Positions 1 to 10,969 of a stretch of 64,000 bases of DNA are shown here, piece by piece. The position numbers and the translations under genes were made by a program. Source of the stretch: Larix kaempferi (lineage: Eukaryota; Streptophyta; Pinopsida; Pinales; Pinaceae); the NCBI GenBank assembly GCA_027924585.1, contig BSBM01000994.1, positions 11,601,001 to 11,665,000 on the forward strand. Direction: 5' to 3'. How positions within the stretch are numbered: the stretch's first letter is position 1; every line of letters begins with the position of its first letter. The notes beneath the pieces were generated by a model. The model was not told where the DNA came from, searched no databases, and was given only the letters and a program-made list of their open reading frames with translations.

Positions 1-104
1 ATGCTTAACATGCTTGATATGATTGTTATGCATTGATATACTGTACATGTTATTCTCTCAGTAAATATCCTATAGCATATTGAATTAATGCTCAAAATCT
101 AACA
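1..104 (+). mobile_element. 3' end of a copia LTR (same family as copia element 2)
   Basis: This stretch matches the last ~110 bases of the copia-2 LTRs (11463-11573 and 20860-20968). Shared signatures are the run around ATGCATTGATATACT, then TTATTCTCTC, GAATTAATG and the terminal TTTAACA/TCTAACA. It ends in ACA at 104, and copia gag sequence in the opposite orientation starts right after. It is therefore the 3' edge of an element lying mostly outside the window and inserted in copia element 4. The TSD cannot be checked because the other edge is not visible. Confidence 0.8.
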
Positions 105-683
105 CTTATCCTATTCTTGGATCAGAGAATCGGTGAAAACATTTAAGGAGGGTATCTTTCAACTAGGGATTGACATTCGCCCAAAATGGAAGGTAGAGAC
201 AAAGATGGAGAAATTAGGACCTATCTTGCTCAGAATGTATAGCACCAGATGCTCGTCCTTCTTATTAATTCCACACTGCTTGTATTGCATAACCAGATAT
301 TTGAATTTTTAAAATAATGTGTGAATTGTCTCGAAACTGCTCGGTTGAAGAGAAATCAACTAATTTTACAGAATATGGCCTCTTAGCTCATCTTGTTTAT
401 CGAAGAGAGTCTATAAATTAAACCATAATTATCTTGGATTCTTCAATCCATTGAGGTGGAAGAGTAGATCTCTATAAATATGAATACACATGAAACCAAA
501 TGCTTCATCCAATCTATTCAGATACTTGGCCTTCTCTGTAGCTTCTTGTGGGTCAGGATCCTTCCCCATTGTTACCATGTATAGTGACTTGTTGCGCAAG
601 ACCATCTGCATATCATCCCTCCAATCAAGGTAATTGAAGGGTGTCAGGATCCTGGGAGAGAGAGGAGGGTTCAAATTGTCCAT
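105..683 (-). pseudogene. gag: Copia element 4: Gag remnant (truncated)
   Basis: This is a Ty1/copia Gag, the retroelement capsid protein, read on the minus strand from an ATG at 683. The first 84 codons are open and include the family-typical N-terminal stretch NYLDWRDDMQMVLRNKSLY. After a few stops the same protein continues through GHIL.N.LISLQPSSFETI and LVLYILSKIGPNFSIFVSTFH, a classic plant copia Gag core. The C-terminal zinc knuckle and all of pol are missing because the frame meets the foreign LTR at 104. The primer site (986-997) and LTR (998-1641) lie upstream in the expected order. This is a decayed copy, not a host gene. Confidence 0.85.
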
Positions 684-985
684 TAGAAATGTTGGAGCGA
701 ATACAAGGTGAAACTGTTGCTACTTCAACAAACTGTTGTAACCGTTGCAATTGTTGTTGCACTCAAAAACTTTGAATAACTTGCAAAAAAATATAAATAA
801 TAGAGGTAGAATACTATTGAGCACTGCTTTAGGACAGTAGGAACATCTTTTCCGGATCCTTCACACATGGCTATACCTCATTGGATTTCTCCAATGAATT
901 CAATGCAATGGCACCAGGATTTGCTATGGAAATTCAGAGGATTCTGGTGCACTACCGAAAGCAGCCTCTCAACCTACACTCAATG
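684..985 (-). other. Copia element 4 untranslated leader
   Basis: This non-coding stretch lies between the primer site and gag of element 4. It is recognisably homologous to the leader of copia element 1 at about 24640-24800. Both contain the phrases CCTTCACAC(A)TGGCTA, GGATTTCTC.AATGAATTC and GCACCAGGATTTGCT. Elements 1 and 4 are thus related copia families. No other feature was seen here. Confidence 0.6.
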
Positions 986-997
986 GATTTGATACCA
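986..997 (-). promoter_or_regulatory. Primer-binding site of copia element 4
   Basis: On the minus strand this reads TGGTATCAAATC, close to the plant copia primer site complementary to initiator tRNA-Met (TGGTATCAGAGC). It directly follows the LTR that ends at 998, which fixes the orientation of the element. Confidence 0.75.
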
Positions 998-1641
998 TGC
1001 TAAATTCTAAGTCACAACAGATCTAAGATATGAGTATACCTCACAGAGAAAGAATGAGCACAAAATTTGAATACGAGTGAAAACTACAGTAAAAAATAGC
1101 AGAGAAATAATTATGCAGCAGAACTTAGATAGGAAATAACAATGTCACATGATCCAATAATCAGTATAGTCAACAATGATGATACAATGGAGATAATTTG
1201 AGTCACATAGGAGAATTCGTACCTTAGTTGTTCTAGCATAGGGATTGTCACCACTGGAGTGCTCCCGAAGACTGAAATGAGCCTAAAATCAGCTAACTGA
1301 AGTCACAATCAGTTAACTGACTAAGAAGGGAGAAATAGTGATTTTTTCATTCATGTCAGTCAAAAATGGGCACATGAGGCCACAATCAGTGGAATTCGAA
1401 GCTCTAACCCCCCACAAGAGTCATCTAACTCAAGTGGACTGCACTGGAACACTCAGTAGGTTCCTATAAAATAGGGAATTGACTGAAGTGGTCCTAAAAT
1501 GATGCATGTAGGGCTCAGCAGGTGGTAGATGGATCCTGGATGACATCTGCATACCACTAAGGGGGAAATGACATTATCAACAACTATGAAAAATAAATAA
1601 TGCTAGGTAGGACAAGGATGGAGTACTAAAATATCCTAACA
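998..1641 (-). mobile_element. 5' LTR of copia element 4
   Basis: The LTR is bounded by TGCTAAATTC at the left and TATCCTAACA at the right, TG...CA in form, and is 644 bp long. Read on the minus strand its first ~50 bases (TGTTAGGATATT, then CTCCATCCTTGTCC and AGCATTATT) closely match the start of the element 3 LTRs at 21029 and 23397. The two therefore belong to one LTR family. Caulimovirid-like sequence begins immediately to the right, so element 4 appears to have inserted into the viral sequence. Its other LTR is outside the window. Confidence 0.75.
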
Positions 1642-2105
1642 TCCACATCAAAGGATTCTCCTCAAATAAAAATTGTTGAAATTGATGAAATTTTATCTAG
1701 AGCACCAGCATATTAGTATGTTCTAAGAAAATAACTAAAAGATGAAAAGAACAAGCTTTTAGCTCAACCAAAGGATAAAAAAGAAGCCAGCCAAATATGA
1801 CTCTTTATCTCTTAATATAAGCATGAATCCAACATTCTATAATTTAGCAGAGCTTTACAAAGAATATCCCGATCTTCATGAAGATAGATAAAGATTCATA
1901 AAAGATAAAGACCACCTACTTAGGTTGTAGATCAAAGAAAAGAAAAGCTATTTGAAGAAGCTTGCCTGAGAAATAGAAGAGCTAAAATGAATTGTAGAAA
2001 TAACTATAAGAGAGAAAGATCAGTCCTAGGAAGAAGAAATGTCCTAAATTATATATAAAAACCTGATTTTGCACTCTAGAGTTCAAGCCATACCAACTAG
2101 ATTGC

Positions 2106-2500
2106 ATGATAGAATGTTGCTTCCAGATGAATTTGGAAAAAGGAGGTTCCATACAATCATTTTATTGGGAACAGACTTCTGATCATGGCATAGAAATCAA
2201 AGGAACTCATGTACATTTGCTTGGAAGAGTTTTAGACTTCCAAATTAAGATTGAAGGTTTGTCAGAAGTTCTTTCTTTAAATAGACTATACAATATAAAA
2301 GAGGATTGAATTTTAGGATCAAATTTTTTTACTAGAGTCAGTCTTGTTACTATTGATAATAATAAAATCTTGTTTAAATGTACAATACATGGTAGATTAG
2401 TGTCTTGTCCCATGTCCTTTGAAGCTAAATCCAAATGCCCAATTCCTGTAAAGAAGCTCAATCCTACCCCTAATATTGCAGAATTGTTCAAAATGGAAAG
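2106..2500 (+). pseudogene. Caulimovirid protease-like segment
   Basis: Two consecutive open stretches in one frame, separated by a TGA near 2307, give IKGTHVHLLGR, QIKIEGLSEVLSLNRLY, ILGSNFFTRVS and IDNNKILFKC. The ILG.NF motif with a following hydrophobic turn is typical of the retroviral-type aspartic protease that precedes RT in caulimovirids. The catalytic D-S/T-G triad at the N-terminal side is not visible. Assignment rests on position just before RT and on this motif. Confidence 0.55.
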
Positions 2501-2699
2501 GTGTATAGATTATCCATAAATGCATAAGGACTCAACCTTATCTCATATATCAGAAAATATTGAGAAATATTGCATCTTTTAAAGTCCGAATTCCTTTTGG
2601 ACCAGAGAAAATTATTTTGTCTCTCTACTGTACGATCCTTTGGTTAATCCTAGATCCCAATGAGCCTCTGTAGCCTTAATTTCTCCCACAAAAAAAGAG

Positions 2700-3345
2700 T
2701 TTTGTTCCAGTGAAATCAAAGACCCGCTTTCTATAGGTCTCATTTAACCATCTAGGTGCCCTTGGGATTGTCGTGCATTTATAGTAAACAAGAATTCATA
2801 AATTAAGAGAGGAAATCCCAGGTTAGTTGTAAATTACAAACCTCTGAATGCATCCCTCTAACATGTCAGATACCCTATTCCTGATAAGTCAATCCTTTTA
2901 CAAAGAATTGTTGGTTGTATGATATTTAGTAAGTTTGATCTAAAATCTAGATTTTACAAGATTGGGATTGAAGCAAAGGATCACTTCAAAAAAACTTTTG
3001 TTGTCCCACATGGTCAGTATCAGTGGAAAGTTCTCCAATTTGGATTAAATAATGCTCCTTCTGAATTCCAGAAGAGAATGGAACATATTTTAAAGGAAAA
3101 TATATGGGCACTTGTATATAATGATGATATCCTAATTTTCTCTAAAAAATTGCAAGAACATTTAAAGCATCTACAAGACTTATACTAGTTGGTGTATAAA
3201 CATGGCTTAGTTATTTCAAAAAGAAAAATGGGTATTGGGAAGACAAAAATTGATTTTCTTGGTCTAAATATCAATAAAGGCCAAGTAATCCTCCTAGAGC
3301 ATGTTCTTAATGTTTTTTTATCATTTCCCGAATCAAATATTGGAG
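2700..3345 (+). pseudogene. Caulimovirid reverse transcriptase domain
   Basis: The domain copies RNA into DNA in the viral cycle. The N-terminal part (about 2700-2915) reads SSEIKDPLS.GLI.PSRCPW, AFIVNKNS and RLVVNYKPLNASL with stops. A single open frame then runs 2919-3188 with FSKFDLKS, PHGQYQWKVLQFGLNNAPSE and the catalytic box as YNDDILIFS, where most relatives have YVDD; the two aspartates are kept. After a TAG at about 3186 the frame continues with FLGLNINKGQV. Stops and the substitution at the catalytic box indicate it is dead. Confidence 0.85.
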
Positions 3346-3399
3346 AAAGTCCAGTTGCAACGATTCTCAGGAAGCATAAATTATATATGATCTTTTTAT

Positions 3400-3930
3400 A
3401 AGGGCCAAGATGATGAAATCCATATTCTAGAACAAATATTGAAGAAACAACCTCCAAAATGGAGCAATGAAATGATCGAAGTTGTTAAAAGAATTAAATA
3501 AAAAACAAAACAACTTCCTCCTCTCTCCCTTCTGCAAGGTATGAGAGACCTTGTCATAGAAACAAATGCCTCCGACAAAGCATGGGGAGGTTTCCTGTAG
3601 AAAAGCATGGAGATAAAGAAGAAATATGTGGATATGCCTAAGGTTCTTTTAAGAGTACACAATTAAACTACCCCTCAAGCCACAAAGATATTCTTGTTGT
3701 CAAAAAGGAAGTAAACCATTTCAAACTATATCTGAAACCTCTAAAATTATTGATCAGAACAGATTTAAAAATCATGCCAGGAATTCTTAAGAATGAAAGT
3801 TCGATGGCTGAAAATAATTCTAGAATTCTTAAATGGCTTATGTGGCTTCAGAATTTTGATTTTGATATTGTATATAAACCCTGTTATCTTACTGTGTTGC
3901 TGATATTGTAAATAGAGAATATAAACCTAG
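3400..3930 (+). pseudogene. Caulimovirid RNase H domain
   Basis: In the order expected after RT, the sequence reads MRDLVIETNASDKAWGGFL, where relatives have an ETDASD catalytic aspartate; here D is changed to N. It then gives SSHKDILVVKKEVNHFKLYL, LIRTDLKIMPGIL and RILKWLMWLQNFDFDIVY, all typical RNase H features. Frames change at least twice and stops occur at about 3598 and 3665. The segment ends near NREYKPSLN. Confidence 0.8.
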
Positions 3931-4702
3931 TCTCAACATGTCCAATGTCGATACATCAGATGCTGAACCATCAGATAAGAGAGCAGGCATCTAGCATGAT
4001 CTAGAGAAAGGAAGAGGAAAAAGAACTTTTCGAGACCCCATGAGTTCTCCATAGTGCCTGGAATTTCTGGAATATGCCAACAAAAAAGAAGCAGACAAGC
4101 AGTTGGCCATATCATTGATAAGACAAATTCACTCTTCTCCCATGAAAATTGAAATTTTAGAAAGATGGGAGAAAAAACATTTCTAAATCTCAGAAATGCA
4201 TATTATAAGTTATCAGACTTAAATGATATCTCGATAGATATTGTTCAGTTACCATATGATTCTACAATTTTGTAGAGAACAAGGAGAGATCATAATTTGC
4301 AGCGATCCATCCTCCTTATTTCAACAAAAATGGTCAGGATGGACAAACTTATTTCTTTATAAGTTATGTCCTAGAAAATATTGAGTATAATGTCTGACGA
4401 GATAATTTTATTTTGCATCTTCAGGATGACATGATTGTAGCTCATCAGAACTATATGTTCAAATTCAAATTGAAACACACTGGCGGTAAATATTCACCCT
4501 TAGAACCAACCATCAAAATGACACAGAAGTTTCTCAGCGGGATAAATATGGAAGGATTATTAGACACTATACCAAATAAGTCATGCTCAATTACAAAGTG
4601 GAATCAAGTTTTGAAGGATAATTTTGTTGCTCACCCAATGAAGTTATGAAGGGGTATCATGTAGAAAGATGTTTTTCACATTGTTTATTTCCTGATACTA
4701 AA

Positions 4703-4707
4703 ATCTC
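4703..4707. repeat. Left TSD of the Tat element (ATCTC)
   Basis: ATCTC directly precedes the LTR terminus TGTTACGG at 4708, and an identical ATCTC follows the other LTR at 37453-37457. This 5-bp match defines the Tat insertion and shows the flanking sequence was once continuous. Confidence 0.9.
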
Positions 4708-5547
4708 TGTTACGGAAAAAAAACTTCCTATGGCATGGGGCAGACCACAAAAGATAGATGACTACTAGAACACTACTCAATTCTCAAAAAAATGTTATAT
4801 AAATGACAATGCTAAGATAATCGAGAAAAGTCTAACCTTGAACTAGATGTTCGAAGCAGATCCCTGTTAAGCTTTCAACCTCTACACTTGAACCTGCAGA
4901 TTAGTCTCAACAACAAATACAAGCAAGCACATATAATATGTGAAAGACATTAGCATAATTAATAGTAATGGTCCATGATATCATAAGAAAATGTAACCCA
5001 ATGTAATTCAAACAACATTAACAACATCAATTGGACGAGAAAATGAGTATTTCCATTAATTGATAACAAGAACTACATAATACAACCTCTTGCCGGCAAC
5101 CGATCTCAGCCGAGAACTAGGTCCCTCCACTTGTGCCTCCACCACTTTAATCCTCCATTCAATGGAAAACTCAAATTATGAAAGGATTTTGGTAGGTGAA
5201 CATAAGGGGTTCACAACAGCAAGGATCAATGAGTGTAGACTCAAATCACGGCAAAAATCCACTAGAGTTATGTTGCTCTCTCTTTCTCCTCCCTTCCATA
5301 CACCATAAGAGCTCAATATATAGCCATTCCAAGGTAAGTGAAAGGTCGAATAGAGTCATTTTAGGGTATATGGAGTGCCAAAAGTCACCCTAAGACCACT
5401 TTTTGGGAGTACAAATAGAGTTTTTTACTATTTTTCCATGTAACTCGATGTACGCGAGCCAATTAGGTGCAGCCTCTGAGTCAATACAATGGATACTGAA
5501 GGCCAATCAATGTTGATGCTCACAAGGTGGAAAAATGGGTTGTAACA
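4708..5547 (-). mobile_element. 3' LTR of the Tat element
   Basis: This 840-bp LTR runs from TGTTACGG to TTGTAACA and aligns along its length with 36533-37452. It lacks roughly 80 bases present in the other copy (about 37297-37380), which explains the length difference. On the minus strand a TATA-like CTATATATTGAG lies at about 5313-5325, with the same motif at about 37131-37143 in the other LTR. This is a likely promoter position. A weak purine run (minus strand AAATTAGGG) lies just inside the element at about 5553-5562. Confidence 0.9.
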
Positions 5548-7623
5548 AATGCACCCTAATTTGTGATGTCAGAGAAGATACTACGATGGCCGAAATACAT
5601 TATAAACCTCATAAGTGGAGTGATGGAGACACAACTTGAAGGAGTAGCCCACTCGTCATAATACAATCATATCTCTAAATACATGTCGGTACAATACAAC
5701 AATCTGATACAATGGCCATGATAGGTAGTACATAGTGAATACATGTCATAGGTGGTCATAGCCATGACCCATACAGTAAGATATGGTCTCTTGCTGAAAA
5801 GGAAACAACTGGTGCAATACTGGAGGTACAAACTCCTGATGTTTGAGAAATGAGATCTCATAAGTACAATCACGATCATGAGTAGCATACTGGATTCTAC
5901 TACCTCCTAGGATCTTCTACACAAATCATCTATGTTGCAAGTCCCATCAAGTGAATAAAGGTGCTGAAGTCGAACCTGATGTGACATCGTTTAATTACCG
6001 GTCAATGATGTATACCATTAACAGAAGCGAGATAACCCACCAATAATGAAAATGGGCATCAAGGCACAGAGTACAATCATCAAAGTGTGAATAGATGTGT
6101 TGAGGTCAAACATTACGATGAATCCATCGATCAGGGGACATTGATGTATTCCAAAAACTGTTGATGGTGAGAGAACCTACCACTAATGAATGGAAGCCTC
6201 AAGGCACTCAACCGAACTCTAAGTCTCAAATTATGGAATAAATGAGTTGATGCCGACGGAATGAAACTAGCTATAAGGAGGGCATTAAGGCATCCCACAT
6301 CAACCAACATGAGGTAACAGCTACACTGAAAGATTTGGAAGAACTCGGATGAACGGACTGACTCAACAAGGATGGCCAACATGCAATAGTCAAGATATCT
6401 AAGAAGTGGCCAAATATAGTTTCGGGACTTCCTTTGAACAAGAGCATGAGCAGATGGATAGACTTAGCAAGCATAGACTCAAGTACTAGATGATAATACC
6501 ATTGTACAATGTAGGAGGCATCAACAAAGGGATCCATAATGACTTGAAGCCTAACCAGCCGATGGAGTATAATCTGAGAAATGAGTATAGATCCTAAGGT
6601 CCAAACTATAGTCCCGAATCATAATGGATGGAGTGGAATGAGTGCTCTGTTCAAAGGAGACATAACAACTACCAACAAGAAGAAGTAAAAATTTTCCCGT
6701 CCGGCTTTTTTAGTTTTTTTTATTTTGTTTGGTCTTTTTCATATTGTGAAATCTTGAAAAAGAATAAAATTTATTATAGTACAATAGGTGAGGGAACGAG
6801 TGTCAAATAGCGAGCAAACTAGTCCCAAGCAGTGGAACATACCTATGATCAATGCAAGGAAGCATGTGGAAGATGTGGACACTCAAGGGGTTGTTCCCTC
6901 AAGGTAAAAGGGTCATCAAATTGCGAAAGGAAAATGAAATCTCTACTGGGCTCGACAGGGAATGTGCTTAGGCACTAGGCTAACAACTAAGTAAGTGGGA
7001 GCCGGAACAAGGCTCAAGCGACAAGCAGGATGATGTGGTGCAATAACAACTTGATAAAAATGGGGGAGCCCTAATGGGAGATGGCCAGCATAATACAAAG
7101 TAGAGTATGAGTCTTTATCGCAAAGTCATGGCGTAACTTCAAAGGGCTCCCAAACCTAAAGAGAGACAACGGCATGGGCTCCAAAAGGCATAAAATGATC
7201 TAACTAGAGCACCCATGTTTGGACAAGCCCTACCGCCAAATAGCGACACTTCTATAGCAATATGAAGGCTCCATGTCAGTTAAAAAGAGGTTAATGACAA
7301 ATCGTCAAAGGTCAAATGCATAATGCACACGAAAATGACATCTAACCTATAAAATGGGTGTGAAATATACCTACCATAGGCACGAAATGATCAAAAAATT
7401 AACTCTTGTCATAAACATTTTTTCAAAATGGTACTCCAGGATGACATATTAGTCCGAAACAACTTAAAAGGGTAAAAACTATAGGAAAGTGGGTTTTAAA
7501 AACTATAAATAGTAATAAAAAATTACAATTACTATTCCATTTTCACAATTCACCCAAATAGTAGTTTTTGGTTAGTTTTCACCTCAAACTTTAGTTGTTG
7601 ATTCTGGGAGCTACGGGCATCCA
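5548..7623 (-). other. Tat element 3' non-coding region
   Basis: About 2 kb between the 3' LTR and the copia-1 insertion. Open frames are short and in no consistent frame, and none resembles a known domain. With the copia element removed, this stretch joins 25827-26035 and so lies upstream of the antisense plant-mobile-domain ORF. If that ORF was ever expressed, its promoter would be expected here; none can be named with confidence. Confidence 0.6.
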
Positions 7624-7628
7624 TTCCT
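7624..7628. repeat. Left TSD of copia element 1 (TTCCT)
   Basis: TTCCT immediately precedes the LTR terminus TGTGATAATC at 7629. The same TTCCT follows the other LTR at 25822-25826. This shows copia 1 inserted into Tat sequence. Confidence 0.9.
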
Positions 7629-8563
7629 TGTGATAATCTACAGGGATGTAGCAACTATAATAAACTCACAATCTAACTCTCAAGATTATTTGCAAAGAAG
7701 AAGAAGCATGCATTCAATAATCAGTCATAAACACAGAAATTGACAATGAATAATGAATGTAGAGAATGTATTACAATAATCAATGATGAGGCAGCATATA
7801 GGATTTGAATTAGCCAAGTAGGGCATTCGAATTTGAGCTCAAAGTCTAGCATGAATAACTGTTGAGGCATCATCCAGTCCGTAGTATTAGTCATAAATGG
7901 TAAGAGTTAGTCAAGTGTGACCAACTGAGTCTAACATAACCATCTAGCCATAAATTAGGGAATGTAGACTCCAAGGTGGGTGCATGAGGCTGTCTAACTC
8001 AAAGTCTAGCTTGGATAACAATGGAGACATCATCAAGTCAATAATATCAGTCATAAATGGTAATATTTAGTCAAGTGTGTCTAACTAAGTCTAACAGAAC
8101 CATCTAGGCATAAATCAGAGAATGGAGACTCCAAGGGGGGCGCATGAGGCTGTCAAATAGTCAAGTGGAACTCCAAAACTAACTAACTAGAAGCTACAAG
8201 CAGTCAACATGAGCAATCAGTGGAAGAACTACTCAATCAATGCACTATCTGAATGATAAATCCCAGTAGGTGAGATAACATGCCCTAACTTAATGATAAT
8301 TGAAGGTAGGTGAGTAAAGGCACTCTAACTGACAGTGGTAGGTGAGAAAGGCGCACTTGCCATGCATAATAGTTAAGAAGGGCACATCAGGTAGGTAGGA
8401 GGCCAAATGGGGGCTGTAGACAGGCTCTGAAGAGCTAGAAGCAAGCTCTAGGTGCTAGGGAGACAACCATGATGATGACTGGATGCATGCAGTGGCATGC
8501 AAAGGATGCAGATTTGCATGCAGGCATGCAAAATACAAAAATGATGGTGTGAATATTCCAACA
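7629..8563 (-). mobile_element. 3' LTR of copia element 1
   Basis: A 935-bp LTR from TGTGATAATC to ATTCCAACA. It aligns throughout with 24873-25821, for example TCAAGATTATTTGCAAAGAA near its left end and ATGATGGTGTGAATATTCC near its right. Both copies share a stretch rich in GCATGC-type words close to the right end. Confidence 0.92.
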
Positions 8564-8574
8564 CCCCCCCTGCA
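8564..8574 (-). promoter_or_regulatory. Polypurine tract of copia element 1
   Basis: On the minus strand this reads TGCAGGGGGGG directly before the LTR start TGTTGGAATATT. It is the expected priming site for plus-strand DNA synthesis and confirms the orientation. Confidence 0.8.
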
Positions 8575-9095
8575 GGCTATATTATGAGGAAATAACTGAA
8601 ATCTAAAAAATAGGGCCCTCGTGACTAAGACCAAAGGTCACCCCATACCATCAATCTAAATAAACTAAGTAAGGATAGAAGGAAAACCCAGCGTGAAGAA
8701 ATACCTCCCTCAAAATAGACTGAAGGATGCTAATGAAGCATATCATCTCTCAACCTTGAAGGAGATAAGTGACCTTCTTTTCTGAAGAAGGATCGATCGA
8801 TCTCAAACGGATCAACATAATGAGGAGGATGGACCCTTCCATGTTGAAAACATGACTTGGTTCTTCTATGATCATGTGGATCACCAACCAAATCACTGGC
8901 AGATCAGAGTATAATGGTAGCCCATCGAGGAAGAGGAGGAGCATTAGGTTCTTGTGGATCTGGATCTCTCATTCTCTCATATTCATCATCAGTTGCTAGA
9001 TCTTTAGGTTCTTGCGGATCTGGATCTAGCATTCCATCATCATCATCTCCATCTTCATATTCCGAATCTGAAGTATCATGTGAAGATGTATCACT
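8575..9095 (-). other. Copia element 1 region between integrase and 3' LTR (pol deletion)
   Basis: In a full copia element about 2 kb of RT and RNase H coding sequence would lie here. Only about 520 bp remain. They read on as an acidic linker (DTSDSEYEDGDDDGMLDPDP, followed by DPQEP twice) and then as unrecognisable sequence to the polypurine tract. DPDPQEP repeats sit at about 8955-9030. The deletion removes the whole polymerase. Confidence 0.7.
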
Positions 9096-10260
9096 CTAAT
9101 CAATCAAAGGAGTAGTAGTAGGTGAGCTATCTTGCTCAACATAAGGAGTATCATGGAGAGGCCACTCCTCAAACTGTACACTCCTTTCTAGAAATGTGGT
9201 CATGGAAGTAGGATCAAGTAACTTGTAATCCTTTGCATCTAATGCATAGCCCACCATAATGCACTCTTTGCGTTGTGAATCAAGAGCTCTCCTTTTGTCA
9301 GTTGGAATCCTTTCCCAAGCTCTAGATCCAAACACTTTAAGATGAGATACATCAGGTTTGTATCCCATCCATGCTTCAAAAGGACTAGTATCTTTGAGTC
9401 CCTTGTTCATCACTCTATTCTGAAGATAGGTGGCATAGTTAATGGCCTCTTCCCAAAGACTAGGGTGCAACCCTTTTGACTTTAGCATGCAGGTGGCCAT
9501 CTCTTTCAATTTTTTGTTCTTCCTTTCAGCTACACCATTCTATTGTGGTGTGTAGGGAACAATATGTTGCATCTCAATGCCGTCTTCAGTACAAAAATAT
9601 TGAAACTCGCCCTTAATGTACTCACCAACATTGTCAGTGCGAATGGATTTTATTTTCCTGTCTGAAAATTTCTCTACAGAAGACTTGAAAAACTTGAAGA
9701 ACCCAAATACTTCTAATTTCAATCTAAGGAAATATACCCAAGTGAATGTAGAATAATCATCAATAAAAGTGAGCACATACCTTGATTTGTTTAGAGATAG
9801 ATCTGGAAATGGACTAGCCACATCACTATCGATGAGATCAAGAGGGTGAGAGGCTCTCCTAGCCTTTCCCCTCTCAAACTTCTTCTCAGGATGCTTCCCC
9901 ATTAAACAACCATGACAGTTTCCTTTGGTAAACTTTATCTGAGGCAGCCCATCAACCGTCTCCTTTGCATGCATGTCATGCAAGTACTTATAGTTAATAT
10001 GCCCAAATATTTCATGCCAAAATCTGCTTTCTTCATTGGCATGAGTATGGAGAGCTGATTGCTTTGAGAGAGGTAAGAAGTGTGAGAACTCATACAGTTT
10101 GGAGTTGTGATTTGCAACTCCCTTTGCAATGATTTCTCCTGAAACAATGTTTTGTATCTCGACTTCATTTGGAGAAAATATGACTCTTTTGGGCTCTCCA
10201 ATATGAGTCATTTGATACAGTGAAAGTAATTTTGTTGTAAGAGAAGGAACATAAAGCACA
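9096..10260 (-). pseudogene. pol: Copia element 1: GAG-pre-integrase and integrase
   Basis: The minus-strand reading starts at VLYVPSLTTKLLSLYQM, the junction before integrase, and continues with the zinc-binding HHCC region (WHEIFGHINYKYL and CHGCLMGKH). The catalytic core follows with FIDDYSTFTWVYFL (first Asp), IRTDNVGEYI (second Asp) and NGVAERKN (Glu). The DDE residues are all present. A stop (TAG, from a likely CAG) separates the two open stretches at about 9538-9540. The C-terminal part (9096-9509) holds YKPDVSHLKVFGSRAW and ECIMVGYALDAKDYKL. Integrase would insert the cDNA into chromosomes. The domain is well preserved apart from the stop. Confidence 0.88.
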
Positions 10261-10964
10261 TCAGAAAGTAACCATAGTCAAGATTGATTCTTCCAATCCC
10301 CTACAAGGAGATTTCTGAATCATTCCCCAACATGATGGAAGGGCCAACTGATATTTTGAAGTTGGAGAAGAGATATTTGGAGGAAGACATGTGTCTTGAG
10401 GCTCTTGAATTTATGATGAAAGAAGAATCTGTTGATGCACTTTCCATGAAGGCATGACATCTTTCTTTGCCTTCGGATCTAGAAGATTTAGTATCAGGAT
10501 CTTTCTTCTTTGCACATGCTGGTACAGGAAGATTATTCTTCTCAATTAACTAAGCCATCAAATCTATAGTGTTCCTCATGCAAGAACTCTCAAGATGAAA
10601 ACATCTAAGACAATAGGTGCACTTGGTATTTCTCTTCTGAGAATGATTAGTCTTCCTTGAGTTCGAAGCCCCATATGACTGATATGGAGTATATGTAGGC
10701 CTTGTATCATTCAATCTCTTGTAAGAAATCTTTTGCTTTCCTTTACCATTCGCTCTCTCGACAACTGTAAGAGCTTAATCCAATTTGGGTTTGATCATTC
10801 CCATAGAGATCGACTTCTCTTCCTCTTCAGTAAGAGATCGGATGAAATCATCAAGTGAGGGAAACTTCCATTTTGGAATGGACAACTTAGCTGACTGGAA
10901 AGTAGAGACAAAAAACTAAGAAGTTTGCCCCCAACTTTGAGAGAATGGCAAGTATAAGTTGCTT
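10261..10964 (-). pseudogene. gag: Copia element 1: Gag C-terminus, zinc knuckle and broken protease region
   Basis: A nucleocapsid zinc knuckle of the CX2CX4HX4C form is encoded at 10580-10621 (CTYCLRCFHLESSC). Upstream, 10795-10964 encodes a Gag core fragment in shifted frames (SLDDF.RSLTEE-like, read around 10800-10870). Downstream, towards 10261, the protease motif D-S-G cannot be identified. The Gag reading stops abruptly at 10969 where copia 2 is inserted, and resumes at 20969. Confidence 0.7.
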
Positions 10965-10969
10965 GTTTT
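10965..10969. repeat. Left TSD of copia element 2 (GTTTT)
   Basis: GTTTT precedes the LTR terminus TGTTGATG at 10970 and is repeated at 20969-20973 after the right LTR. The duplication lies within copia 1 gag. Confidence 0.92.

Larger units (their letters stand above)
1642..4707 (+). pseudogene. Endogenous caulimovirid fragment (protease, RT, RNase H region)
   Basis: This is a degraded copy of a plant pararetrovirus polyprotein gene with many stops and frameshifts. Its order is a polar segment that may be the coat-protein end (about 1660-2080), an aspartic-protease-like segment (2106-2500), reverse transcriptase (about 2700-3340) and RNase H (about 3400-3930). A lower-similarity tail follows up to the Tat insertion at 4708. 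The RT is caulimovirid rather than Ty3/gypsy in style: FSKFDLKS, FVVPHGQYQWKVLQFGLNNA and PSEFQKRM are the diagnostic phrases. The sequence resumes at 37458 beyond the Tat element. No movement protein or complete coat protein is visible. It cannot encode a functional virus. The exact genus is not resolved. Confidence 0.8.

Noticed and set aside
5090-6810. Several frames of 60-88 codons in the Tat 3' non-coding region
   Set aside because: They are in different frames and strands, have no domain similarity, and two lie inside the LTR.
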